DNA from: an uncultured Collinsella sp.
GTDB lineage: Bacteria > Actinomycetota > Coriobacteriia > Coriobacteriales > Coriobacteriaceae
Assembly (NCBI GenBank): GCA_900554325.1
Contig: USHA01000004.1
Location: forward strand, 1-53,587
DNA length: 53,587 bases
Direction of reading: 5' to 3'
Position 1 is the stretch's first letter. Each line of letters begins with the position of its first letter. Positions 15,845 through 26,056 of the stretch are shown here, piece by piece. The notes beneath the pieces were generated by a model. It did not search any database. It had not been told where the DNA came from and saw nothing but the letters and a program-made list of their open reading frames with translations. Position numbers and translations under genes: made by a program.

Positions 15845-16675
15845 CTAGAGCTCCTCTCCGGCGGCCGTGAGCTCTGCCATGGCCTGCTCAAACTGTTCAT
15901 CGTTGGGGGCCTTACCGTGCCAACCCACCTGGTTCTCCATAAAGGAAACGTCCTTGCCCTTCATGGTCTCGGCGATAATGGCAGTCGGATGGCCCTTGGT
16001 AGCGCGAGCCTCGGCAAAGGCGGCGCGGATCTGGTCGAAATCGTTGCCGTCGGCAAGCTCCACCACGTGGAACTTAAAGGCGCGGAACTTGTCGGCGAGC
16101 GGCATGGGGTCGTTGACCTCCTCGACGGGGCCGTCGATCTGCAGGCCGTTATGGTCGACGATCACGCAGAGGTTGTCGAGCTGCTGGTTGCCGGCAAACA
16201 TGGCGGCCTCCCAGACCTGGCCCTCCTCGCTCTCGCCGTCGCCCAGCAGGGCGTAGGTGCGATAGTCGTCGCCCCAGTGCTTGGCGGCAACGGCCATGCC
16301 CACGGCGGCGGAGATGCCCTGGCCCAGCGAGCCGGTGGACATATCGACGCCCGGGGTGTCGTTCATGTTGGGATGACCCTGCAGGTGGCTGCCGATATGA
16401 CGCAGCGTCTCGAGATCCTCCTTGGGGAAGAACCCACGCTCGGCGAGCACGGCGTACAGGCCCGGAGCGCAATGGCCCTTGGAGAGCACAAAGCGATCGC
16501 GGTCGGCCTTGCGGGGGTCGGCCGGGTCGACGTTCATTTCCTCAAAGTACAGATAGGTCATGATGTCGGCAGCGCCGAGCGAACCGCCCGGATGGCCGGA
16601 CTTGGCAGCGTGCACGCCGGTGACGATGCCCTTCCTTACCTCGTTGGCAACCTTTTTGAGCTCTTCGTCGCTCAT
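15845..16675 (-). CDS. Transketolase, N-terminal (thiamine-diphosphate binding) subunit
   Basis: A 276-residue subunit with the ThDP pyrophosphate and Mg2+ site. Motifs are SGHPGGSLGAADIMTYLY, LSKGHCAPGLYA, GSLGQGISAAVGMA and the GDGESEEGQVWEA...DHNGLQIDG region. With the adjacent C-terminal subunit it makes the functional enzyme that moves two-carbon units between sugar phosphates. AAGGAAGG precedes ATG 16675. The 207-bp upstream gap has two similar 13-mers (TTTACCAGAGTGT, TTTACCAATGTGA), possible operator half-sites. Confidence 0.93.
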   Translation of the reverse strand: MSDEELKKVANEVRKGIVTGVHAAKSGHPGGSLGAADIMTYLYFEEMNVDPADPRKADRDRFVLSKGHCAPGLYAVLAERGFFPKEDLETLRHIGSHLQGHPNMNDTPGVDMSTGSLGQGISAAVGMAVAAKHWGDDYRTYALLGDGESEEGQVWEAAMFAGNQQLDNLCVIVDHNGLQIDGPVEEVNDPMPLADKFRAFKFHVVELADGNDFDQIRAAFAEARATKGHPTAIIAETMKGKDVSFMENQVGWHGKAPNDEQFEQAMAELTAAGEEL

Positions 16676-16882
16676 TGTGCCTTCCTTTCATCCTCTTTAG
16701 ACAAGATGCGCACGGCACAGAAGGTCGTCCCAACCCAGCCGCGATGCACGTACGCCATTCATTATGCTGGAAACTGGAAGCTTTACCAGAGTGTTTATCA
16801 TTATTTGAGCAATTGAGCAGGCAGAACCGCTGATGAAACGGTTTACCAATGTGAACGTCTTTTGGATGGAACGCAGTCGACC

Positions 16883-17773
16883 CTACGCGTTAATGTCCTT
16901 GAAGCCCTCGCCGAAGGTTTCCGTGACGTCGGCCACGGTCACGATGGCGCGCGGGTCGCGCTCGCGCACGATCGTCTTGAGCGTGTTGAGCTCGCGACGA
17001 CTCACGATTACCATGATCACCGGCTTCTCGGCACCCGAGTACATGCCGGTCGCCTTAAACTTGGTGCAGCCGCGACCCAGGCCATACATGATGTCGGCCG
17101 CGATATCGGGAAACTTGTCCGAGATGATGAGTACCATACGGCGCCTGTTGCCGCCGTCGACCACGGCATCGATCACGTAGCCGCTAATGACCATCGAAAG
17201 GCCCGCATACAGCGCGTTTTCGACCGAGAAGACCGGGGCCGACAGCGCGCACACGGCAACGTCGATCGCCATGACGGTCGAGCCAACCGGCAGCGATGTG
17301 TTGCGCGAGATAATCTGACCGATAGTGTCAGAGCCGCCAGTGTTGGCACCGGCGCGCAGCACCATGCCGTAGCCGATACCCGTGATAATGCCGCCCCACA
17401 TAGCGGGCAGCATCAGATCGGCATGTGCCAGCGGCGCCACAAACGGAGCAAACAGGTCGGTGAAGAAGCCCAGCAGCACAAAGCCCGTCGCCGTCTGTAC
17501 CACGTAGAACATGCCACCCTCGCGCATAACGACCAGCAGCAGCAAGGCATTCATCACGATGGTTTGAATACCGACAGGCAGCGAGATGCCATGCGAGGCG
17601 CCGACCGCCTGGATAATCGTGGCGAGACCCGTAACGCCGCCGGCAGCAAGACCGTTGGGAATCAAAAATAGATCCGTCGCGATAGCGGCCAGAGCGCAGC
17701 CCAGCATAATCTTGGGCAGATCGTGAAAGAAGTTCAGCGAAAGAATGCGCTTGATGTCCAGACGATATGCCAT
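16883..17773 (-). CDS. YitT-family membrane protein (DUF2179)
   Basis: A 296-residue inner-membrane protein with about five or six transmembrane segments, including the IPNGLAAGGVTGLA and ANTGGSDTIGQII glycine-rich stretches typical of YitT proteins. A C-terminal cytoplasmic DUF2179 domain follows (from FPDIAADIMYGLGRGCTKFKA to the end). Its molecular role is unknown. ATG 17773 is chosen over 17797, because GAGGGAGG sits directly upstream and the longer start lies inside the preceding terminator. Confidence 0.85.
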   Translation of the reverse strand: MAYRLDIKRILSLNFFHDLPKIMLGCALAAIATDLFLIPNGLAAGGVTGLATIIQAVGASHGISLPVGIQTIVMNALLLLVVMREGGMFYVVQTATGFVLLGFFTDLFAPFVAPLAHADLMLPAMWGGIITGIGYGMVLRAGANTGGSDTIGQIISRNTSLPVGSTVMAIDVAVCALSAPVFSVENALYAGLSMVISGYVIDAVVDGGNRRRMVLIISDKFPDIAADIMYGLGRGCTKFKATGMYSGAEKPVIMVIVSRRELNTLKTIVRERDPRAIVTVADVTETFGEGFKDINA

Positions 17774-17783
17774 GCTGCCTCCC

Positions 17784-17814
17784 TCAAAAAAGCGCACCCA
17801 AACGAGTGCGCTTT
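17784..17814 (-). terminator. Terminator of secA-prfB, flush against the YitT start
   Basis: AAAGCGCAC pairs with GTGCGCTTT around an 8-nt loop, and on the minus strand six T residues follow. The T tract is directly followed by the GAGGGAGG ribosome site of the YitT gene, so read-through would decide YitT transcription unless a promoter overlaps the hairpin. Confidence 0.8.
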
Positions 17815-17903
17815 GAACTTCTTGCTGTATTCGATTCTACCGATTCATCGAGCAAATACCACCCCTGCGAAGTGTTTGCATCGACCCGGAGCCAACCATG
17901 TGC

Positions 17904-19051
17904 CTAGGCGTCCGAGCCTTCCGCATCGGCGTTGCCGGTTGCCCAGCGATGGTAGCCGATCACAAACGGATCCAGATCGCCATCGTCGAGAACGGCCTCG
18001 ACGTTGCTGGTCTCCACGCCCGTACGCAGGTCCTTGACCATCTGGTACGGGTAGAGCACGTAGCTGCGAATCTGGTTACCAAAACCAATCGTGGTCTTGG
18101 GTCCACGAATCTCGTCGAGCGCCTCGGCACGCTTCTCGAGCTCGATCTCGTACAGACGGGCCTTGAGAATCTGCATGCACGCGGCCTTGTTTTGAATCTG
18201 GCTGCGCTCGTTTTGGCAAGTGACAACGATGCCGCTGGGAAAATGCGTCACGCGTACGGCGGAGTCGGTGGTGTTGACGCCCTGGCCGCCCGGGCCGCTC
18301 GCGTGATACACGTCCACGCGGATATCGTCGGGACTGATCTCGATGTCGATATCGTCAGGCAGCACGGGGATGACCTCGACGCCGGCGAACGTGGTCTGGC
18401 GGCGCTTCTTGTCGTCGGTGGGGCTAATGCGCACCAGACGGTGGACGCCGGCCTCGGCGCGCAGCATGCCAAACGCGTCCTTTCCCTCGACGGTAAAGGT
18501 CGCACGGTCGATGCCGATGACCTCAGCCGCGGGGCAGTCGTTAATCGTGACCTTCCAGCCGCGACGCTGGCAGTACTTCATGTACATCTTAAAGAGCATG
18601 AAGGTCCAGTCCTGCGCCTCCAGGCCACCCTGTCCGGGCTTGATGGTCACAATCGCGTCGCCGTGATCGAACTCACCGGTAAACCAGCTCGAAAGCTCGA
18701 GCTCGTCGATAGCGCGGGCCAGGCGTTCTGCCGTCGTGGCAGCCTCCTCGCGCAATGCGGCGGCATCGGGGTCGTCGCCCATCTCCTCGGCAAGCTCCAG
18801 CGCCGCGCGGGCGTCAGATAGCTCGCCGCGCGCGGTATCCACGGCAGCGATATCTTCCTTGGCGCGTGCGATCTCCTCCATGATGGCGCGAGCGGCGTCG
18901 GCGTCATCCCAAAAGCCGGGGGCCACGCTTTTGGCCTCGAGCTCAGTCACGCGCGTGCGCTTCTCGTCCAAATGAAGATACGACTCGACCTCGCCGAGCC
19001 GGTCCGCAAACGCGTCCAGCTCGGCGGGCGTTACCTCTAAAGCCTCGGCCA

Positions 19052-19052
<1 letters not shown>
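17904..19052 (-). CDS. prfB: Peptide chain release factor 2 with SPT tripeptide
   Basis: A 382-residue release factor that hydrolyses peptidyl-tRNA at stop codons. GGQ catalytic motif: YHASGPGGQGVN. The N-terminal and central domains align with RF2 (PGFWDDADAARAI, GMLRAEAGVHRLVRIS). The codon-reading tripeptide, normally SPF in RF2, reads SPT (VRISPTDDKKRRQ), a mix of RF2 SPF and RF1 PxT. There is no in-frame TGA near codon 25, so the usual autoregulatory frameshift is absent. The ATG overlaps the secA stop as TAATG, so translation is coupled to secA. RF2 rather than RF1 identity rests on length, N-terminus and flanking sequence. Confidence 0.93.
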
Positions 19053-21859
<2,807 letters not shown>

Positions 21860-21988
21860 GTGGTTTTCCTTTTTGGCCATCGCCCACGCCATGCAGCCTT
21901 GGGCGAGTTAAACACAGATAAATGTACTTTAGCCAAACAAGGCGCGGCCTATACGGTCGACCTCGACCGCCACGTAATAACTACGACC

Positions 21989-22125
21989 AACCTGCCAAAA
22001 AGGGACAGGTTTATTTTGGCAGGTTTTATCTGGGAAAACGCTGCCACTCTGCAATTTGGCGCAAGCTAACCCGTCCCCTTCGCACCAATCTGGTGCAATG
22101 GGGACAGGCTCGTTTGCACCAATAA
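21989..22125. repeat. Cluster of intergenic hairpins between secA and rpmE
   Basis: AACCTGCCAAAA (21989-22000) and TTTTGGCAGGTT (22014-22025) form a perfect 12-bp inverted repeat around GGGACAGG. Further on, TGGTGCAA and TTTGCACCA flank GGGGACAGGCTCG (22091-22122). The same TGGTGCAAA/TTTGCACCA pair occurs at 900-930. These look like members of a dispersed intergenic family and lie in the secA upstream region. Confidence 0.7.
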
Positions 22126-22130
22126 AAGAA

Positions 22131-22164
22131 AAGGGCCGCGTACCCAAATGGATACGCGGCCCTT
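22131..22164 (-). terminator. Terminator of rpmE
   Basis: A perfect 12-bp stem, AAGGGCCGCGTA with its complement, loop of 10 nt, is followed on the minus strand by TTCTTTTATT. It lies 36 bp after the rpmE stop. Confidence 0.85.
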
Positions 22165-22199
22165 TAGCCATGAATGCGAGTGTTTGCTCGGCGAGCTAT

Positions 22200-22625
22200 T
22201 TACTCAGCAGCCTCGGTGGTCTCGGCCTCGGCAGCGGCCTCCTCGACGGGAGCCTCTGCGGGAGCCTCGGCGGCCTGCTTGGCAGCCTCCTCGGCGAACT
22301 TAGCGGCACGCTTAGCCTTCTCGGCAGCCTTAGCCTCAGCGGCGGCCTTGCGAGCGGCCTCGGCCTCAGCAGCCTTGGCGGCCTTGGCAGCCTTGGCCTC
22401 CTCAGCCTTCTTGAGCTGGGCGGCAGCGGCGCCACCGAACTTGTCGGCGAAGCGCTGGACGCGTCCACCGGTGTCGACGAACTTCTGCTGGCCGGTGTAG
22501 AACGGGTGGCACTCGTTGCAAAGCTCGACCTTCATCTCGGACACGGTAGCGTGCGTCTTGAAGGTGTTGCCGCAGGAGCACGTCACCGTGCACTCGACAT
22601 ACTGGGGATGGATACCCTGCTTCAT
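22200..22625 (-). CDS. rpmE: 50S ribosomal protein L31 with long Ala/Lys/Glu tail
   Basis: The first ~68 residues are a zinc-type L31 (CSCGNTFKTHAT...CNECHPFYTGQQKFVDTGGRVQRFADKFGG, four Cys). The protein is 141 residues, about twice the usual length, because of a C-terminal tail made almost only of A, K, E and R (about residues 70-141). The tail is basic first and acidic at the end, and probably forms a long helix or is disordered. An AGGA site precedes ATG 22625. It stands alone, with its own terminator at 22131. Confidence 0.93.
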   Translation of the reverse strand: MKQGIHPQYVECTVTCSCGNTFKTHATVSEMKVELCNECHPFYTGQQKFVDTGGRVQRFADKFGGAAAAQLKKAEEAKAAKAAKAAEAEAARKAAAEAKAAEKAKRAAKFAEEAAKQAAEAPAEAPVEEAAAEAETTEAAE

Positions 22626-22849
22626 GGTAGGACTCCTTATTGGTCAGGCGCTGGTTACCGATCAGCGCATAAGGCGTCTTGGTTTCCGACCAAGACAACA
22701 AACTCGGCTATGATACCACGGCGCCGCGTGTCCCACAAAAGGTTCACGGTCTTTTCGGAACGACACGAATCTGACCCATCGAAACACATCTCCACCGTTC
22801 CTTCAACTGGGAAAATGCCGTCCCCGGGGCCTGAGAAGGGCCCCGGGGA

Positions 22850-22913
22850 CGTTCGACTGACTGCGGGAACGGCCTTTCCGCTCAATGTGTTCGGCTGAGA
22901 TCGGAAATCAACC
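22850..22913 (+). repeat. 64-bp direct repeat, left copy (island boundary)
   Basis: Identical to 29754-29817 at 62 of 64 positions, same orientation, no gaps. The two copies are 6.9 kb apart and enclose the ABC/small secreted protein island with an integrase remnant next to the right copy. They could be attachment-site-like boundaries, or copies of a widespread dispersed repeat. Copy number in the genome would decide. Confidence 0.85.
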
Positions 22914-22947
22914 AAACTGAACTAGGTTAAGTTGACATGGTTAAAAA

Positions 22948-22977
22948 CGAGGGGCGACGCTTTTGCGTCACCCCTCG
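22948..22977 (-). terminator. Terminator after small secreted protein gene
   Basis: A 13-bp stem (CGAGGGGCGACGC with one C/A mismatch in the opposite arm), TTTT loop, followed on the minus strand by TTTTTAACC. It lies 15 bp after the stop of the small secreted protein gene. Confidence 0.85.
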
Positions 22978-22992
22978 TCCCGGCCGGTTGCT

Positions 22993-23337
22993 TTAGTTGT
23001 ACACACGGTAGTTACACTTGAACTGGGTTATGTGTCCATAGTTGGAGCGGTACCAACCCGACGTATAGCTGATTGCCTCTGCGCCTAGATAGTCGTAGCC
23101 CTTGTTGTAGCGAAGCTGACGGTAGGTCGTGTCGTACTCTGCTACGTAAAACGTGTCTCCAGAGAAGGCTTTGTACCGGTCCTTAACCGTCGAAGCCATG
23201 TACGCGGGTTCGACATCGCCTTTCTCCCCGTTGAGCGCATAGACGGGTGCCGCGATTCCGCATAAAGCCGTTGCCACGAGGATGGCGTAGACAGCCATGC
23301 GCGACGCATTGGACTTCAGCTGTTCAAATAGTTTCAT
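22993..23337 (-). CDS. Small secreted Tyr-rich protein of unknown function
   Basis: A 114-residue protein with a clear signal peptide: basic start MKLFEQLKSNASR, hydrophobic MAVYAILVATALCGIAA, likely cleavage after PVYA (residue 34). The mature ~80 residues contain 13 Tyr and a single Cys and end in GHITQFKCNYRVYN. ATG 23337 is chosen because GAGGTGA stands five bases upstream; that site lies in the last codons of the ABC gene, so the two are translationally coupled. No family was recognised. Size, signal and ABC context recall secreted bacteriocins of the lactococcin-972 kind, but the sequence match is too weak to claim it. Confidence 0.65.
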   Translation of the reverse strand: MKLFEQLKSNASRMAVYAILVATALCGIAAPVYALNGEKGDVEPAYMASTVKDRYKAFSGDTFYVAEYDTTYRQLRYNKGYDYLGAEAISYTSGWYRSNYGHITQFKCNYRVYN

Positions 23338-23338
23338 G

Positions 23339-25153
23339 TCATTCACCTCGCTCGTATGTATCGAGGTATTCCTGCTTGAGCGTCTGCGAGGACGACTTGA
23401 TCTTTTCCACGAGCGTGCCGGCCTCGATGAAGTAGAACGAGTCGGTGAGGTCTGCCAGGTCGTCGAGCAGATGGCTTGAGATGAGCACGCTGCGTCCCCG
23501 CTCCACCTCGCTGCGCATCGCGTCGCAGGAGGTTTTCCGCTTTCCCGGATCGAGGCCGTTCAGCGGTTCATCGAGGATGAGGTACGGGCAATCGGTCGAT
23601 ATCGCCATGGCAAGCTTTACCTGCTGCTTCATTCCTGTCGAGAGTTTACGGGTCGGCTTGTCGAGATATGAGGAGATTCCGAGGGAGTCGCAGAGCGAGT
23701 CGATGTCGGTGGCCGATTTCCACGCCTCCCTAACGAAAGCAAGGTGCTCGAGGGCTGATAGCGTGGGGTAAAGATCCGTGTCGCCTGAAGAGCTCAGGTA
23801 GACGAGTTCTGCAAATTCGGCTGATCGACGTTGGCAGATTCCGTCTGCCGCCAGGCTTCCCGAGCGGATGCGGGTGGGAAATTGGCCCGACAGCGCTTCA
23901 AGAAGGGTGGTTTTCCCCGAGCCGTTGGGAGCAATGAGGCCCGCCGCCGTTCCCGGGCTCAAGAAAAGCGATCCGATTGAAAGTATCGTCGTGCTTCCGT
24001 ATCCCACGCTCACGTCCAGAAGCTCGAGCCCATGGTGCTTTTTCGCGGGTCCAGACTGTTTGGGCGAACGTGTCGCAACGGCGCCGACCGCAAAAAAGAC
24101 CGCGACGTATGCCAGGGCCACGGCAAGCATCGATGCACCGCTTGAACCGGAGCCAATGAATTCTGTCGGGAAGCATCCTACGTAACCCGTTGCCTCGATA
24201 GGCGAGAACACGGCCAGCGGCAGGAGCCCGAGCGCGGCGTTATGCCCCAGTGCCGAATCGGACAGTAACGGGAATGCCGGGGCCGCGACAAGCAGCGCGG
24301 AGGCAAGGGGGCCCGCGAGGACGCGCCTCGTTGCGGTCGATGGGACGGCGGAGCAAACAGATATCAAGGTTCCGCCCGCAAGCAGCGCGAGAAGCAGGGT
24401 CGTGAAGACGTCTCCCGCGGTCGTGGTGGCAAGCGCGCCGTCATGGAAGAAGGCGATCGGGTACCCAATTTGCCCGAAGCCGTTTAGGGCCAAGGCGCAA
24501 ATGCCCCCGGGTGCGAGGCCGGCGAGGAGCATCGCGGTCCCCGCGGCGATTATCGAAAACACGATCTGGATAAGGCGCCGGAATTTGGGCACGGGCGCCT
24601 TTGCCGCCAGGGTCGCAGGCCTTGTGGCGCCGAGCACGAGTATCGACGAGAGAAGGAAGGGGATGAAGGGAAGGAAAGACGGCGCCGTGGCAATGGCGTA
24701 AGGCAGGAAGGAAAGGAATGGCAGGTCGTTTGCGGAGGCCGGGATATCCGTGATGCCGGAGCTGCTCAGGGCACGGCAATATGCGAGCGCCGCGTCATTG
24801 GTCTCTCGGTCTCCCACGATGGACCCGGATTGGAAGCCTTCGCCCATGAGCGCGTAGTAGCTCTCGGCAGAATCGAGAAAGGCGGCGTCGGTTTGAGCGG
24901 CAAGGGCGGCGTTCGCGTATCTTGCAAGCTCCGCGTCATTTTGCTGCTCTGGAGATAGGTCTGTGCCGCTGGCCTGGGGCGCGCGCGTATTGAATGCGTC
25001 GACAAAGCTCTGCATGCCCTGTTTCATAAAGAAGGGCCCGTAGATGGGTGAATTGAACGCAATGGGGACGGAAAAGGCTGCAGCGAGAACGAGCGTACAA
25101 ATCCATACGGCCTTGTCTCTTAGGATTAGTTTGAGAAGAAGTCGACAGTACAT
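23339..25153 (-). CDS. ABC permease-ATPase fusion
   Basis: A 604-residue protein. Residues 1-365 form a permease unit: one membrane segment (15-33), an extracytoplasmic domain of about 110 residues, then about five segments with the motif LNGFGQIGYPIAF at 223-235. Residues 375-604 are an ATPase with Walker A APNGSGKTT (408), signature LSTGMKQQ (504), Walker B LILDEP (525) and switch His in SSHLLDD, so it looks active. It stops at TGA, rare in this window. It lies between a separate ATPase gene and the small secreted protein. Direction of transport is unknown; the layout fits an ABC-2-like exporter. Confidence 0.8.
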   Translation of the reverse strand: MYCRLLLKLILRDKAVWICTLVLAAAFSVPIAFNSPIYGPFFMKQGMQSFVDAFNTRAPQASGTDLSPEQQNDAELARYANAALAAQTDAAFLDSAESYYALMGEGFQSGSIVGDRETNDAALAYCRALSSSGITDIPASANDLPFLSFLPYAIATAPSFLPFIPFLLSSILVLGATRPATLAAKAPVPKFRRLIQIVFSIIAAGTAMLLAGLAPGGICALALNGFGQIGYPIAFFHDGALATTTAGDVFTTLLLALLAGGTLISVCSAVPSTATRRVLAGPLASALLVAAPAFPLLSDSALGHNAALGLLPLAVFSPIEATGYVGCFPTEFIGSGSSGASMLAVALAYVAVFFAVGAVATRSPKQSGPAKKHHGLELLDVSVGYGSTTILSIGSLFLSPGTAAGLIAPNGSGKTTLLEALSGQFPTRIRSGSLAADGICQRRSAEFAELVYLSSSGDTDLYPTLSALEHLAFVREAWKSATDIDSLCDSLGISSYLDKPTRKLSTGMKQQVKLAMAISTDCPYLILDEPLNGLDPGKRKTSCDAMRSEVERGRSVLISSHLLDDLADLTDSFYFIEAGTLVEKIKSSSQTLKQEYLDTYERGE

Positions 25154-25306
25154 TTAGAAGCACCTACGTTCCTCAAAGAATTGTTAGATTAAAAGTAACA
25201 GACCGGATGAAGATACGTGCGACGGGGGCGAGGCGAATGGCTGAGCGGTATCGATATGCGGGTTCAACGGTATCACATTGGCCACATAGATTTTTAACTT
25301 GCATTT
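25154..25306 (-). promoter_or_regulatory. Gap inside the ABC gene set, possible internal promoter
   Basis: This gap is AT-rich near the fusion gene, with TTAAAAGTAAC at 25190-25200. A near-identical TTAAAAAGTAAC occurs at 28399-28410 between the divergent island genes. The shared motif may be a binding site used at both promoters. Confidence 0.3.
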
Positions 25307-26056
25307 CTACCCGCCCTTTTCGTAGAGTCGCCGATACGTGCTTAGCGCACCCTCGGCGCGTCCGGCAGGCTTTGCGAAATGGGATCCAGGAGACTTCGGC
25401 GCAGCATCATCTTGCGGAATGCTTCTAATGAGCCTCCCATCCTTCAAAAACAGAATCTCATCGCACAGCCTATCGACCGAATCCAAGATGTGGGATGACA
25501 TGATGATGCACGTACCAGAATCGGCCAGCTTCCTGAGAATCTCGGAATGCAAGTCCACCCTGCTGGGGTCGAGCGCGTTCATGGGCTCATCTAATAGAAG
25601 GTACCGCGCGCCCGTCGCATACGCAATCGCCAGGGTAAGCTGCTGCTTCATGCCCTGGCTCAGAGTGCGGATCCTCATCTTCGCGAACTCGCCTATCTGC
25701 GTTTGTTCCACTATCTCTTCGATATCGCGAGCATGCGGCCACATATCGCAAACCATCTTGAGGTGATCTTCCGCACGCAATCCGGAATACAGCAGCGTCC
25801 CCTCACCAGGTGCATAGAAGATCATAGAACGGACCTCTCTCGCACCCGTACCCTGCACCTCATCCAGAACGATGCTCCCGTCCACGCGAGGACCCGGCAA
25901 ACCTGCCATCGCACGCAGCAACGTCGTCTTTCCATGCCCGTTCGGAGCGACGAGACCGTAGACCGTACCCGGGGCAAACTCAGCGTTCACCGAATCTGCG
26001 AGCACCTTCTTTCCATAAGAGATCGTCAGCGTTTGAAGGTCAATCATCGAGATCAT
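25307..26056 (-). CDS. ABC transporter ATPase
   Basis: A 249-residue nucleotide-binding subunit with Walker A APNGHGKTT, signature LSQGMKQQ, Walker B YLLLDEPMNALD and SSHILD. The sequence is related to the ATPase half of the fusion gene downstream (APNGxGKTT, LSxGMKQQ, LDEPxNxLD). Its ATG overlaps the stop of the large permease gene as ATGA, so it is translated together with that permease and presumably energises it. A C-terminal extension of about 40 residues after the last motif is not recognised. Confidence 0.85.
   Translation of the reverse strand: MISMIDLQTLTISYGKKVLADSVNAEFAPGTVYGLVAPNGHGKTTLLRAMAGLPGPRVDGSIVLDEVQGTGAREVRSMIFYAPGEGTLLYSGLRAEDHLKMVCDMWPHARDIEEIVEQTQIGEFAKMRIRTLSQGMKQQLTLAIAYATGARYLLLDEPMNALDPSRVDLHSEILRKLADSGTCIIMSSHILDSVDRLCDEILFLKDGRLIRSIPQDDAAPKSPGSHFAKPAGRAEGALSTYRRLYEKGG

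Larger units (their letters stand above)
22626..22992. other. Gap before the island: rpmE promoter region, GC hairpin, left direct repeat
   Basis: The 367-bp stretch has no supported gene. It contains the rpmE upstream region, a perfect hairpin GTCCCCGGGGCC/GGCCCCGGGGAC (22820-22850), the left copy of the 64-bp direct repeat (22850-22913) and a terminator (22948-22977). Confidence 0.7.

Noticed and set aside
22655..22915. Two small minus-strand frames (here and 29700-29945) sharing DFRSQPNTLSG and AVPAVSRT
   Set aside because: The shared peptide is only the translation of the 64-bp direct repeat; neither has a ribosome site or a family match.
22993..23337. Assignment of the small secreted protein to the lactococcin-972 family
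   Set aside because: Size, signal peptide and ABC context fit, but the residue pattern of the mature part does not match well enough; left as unknown.
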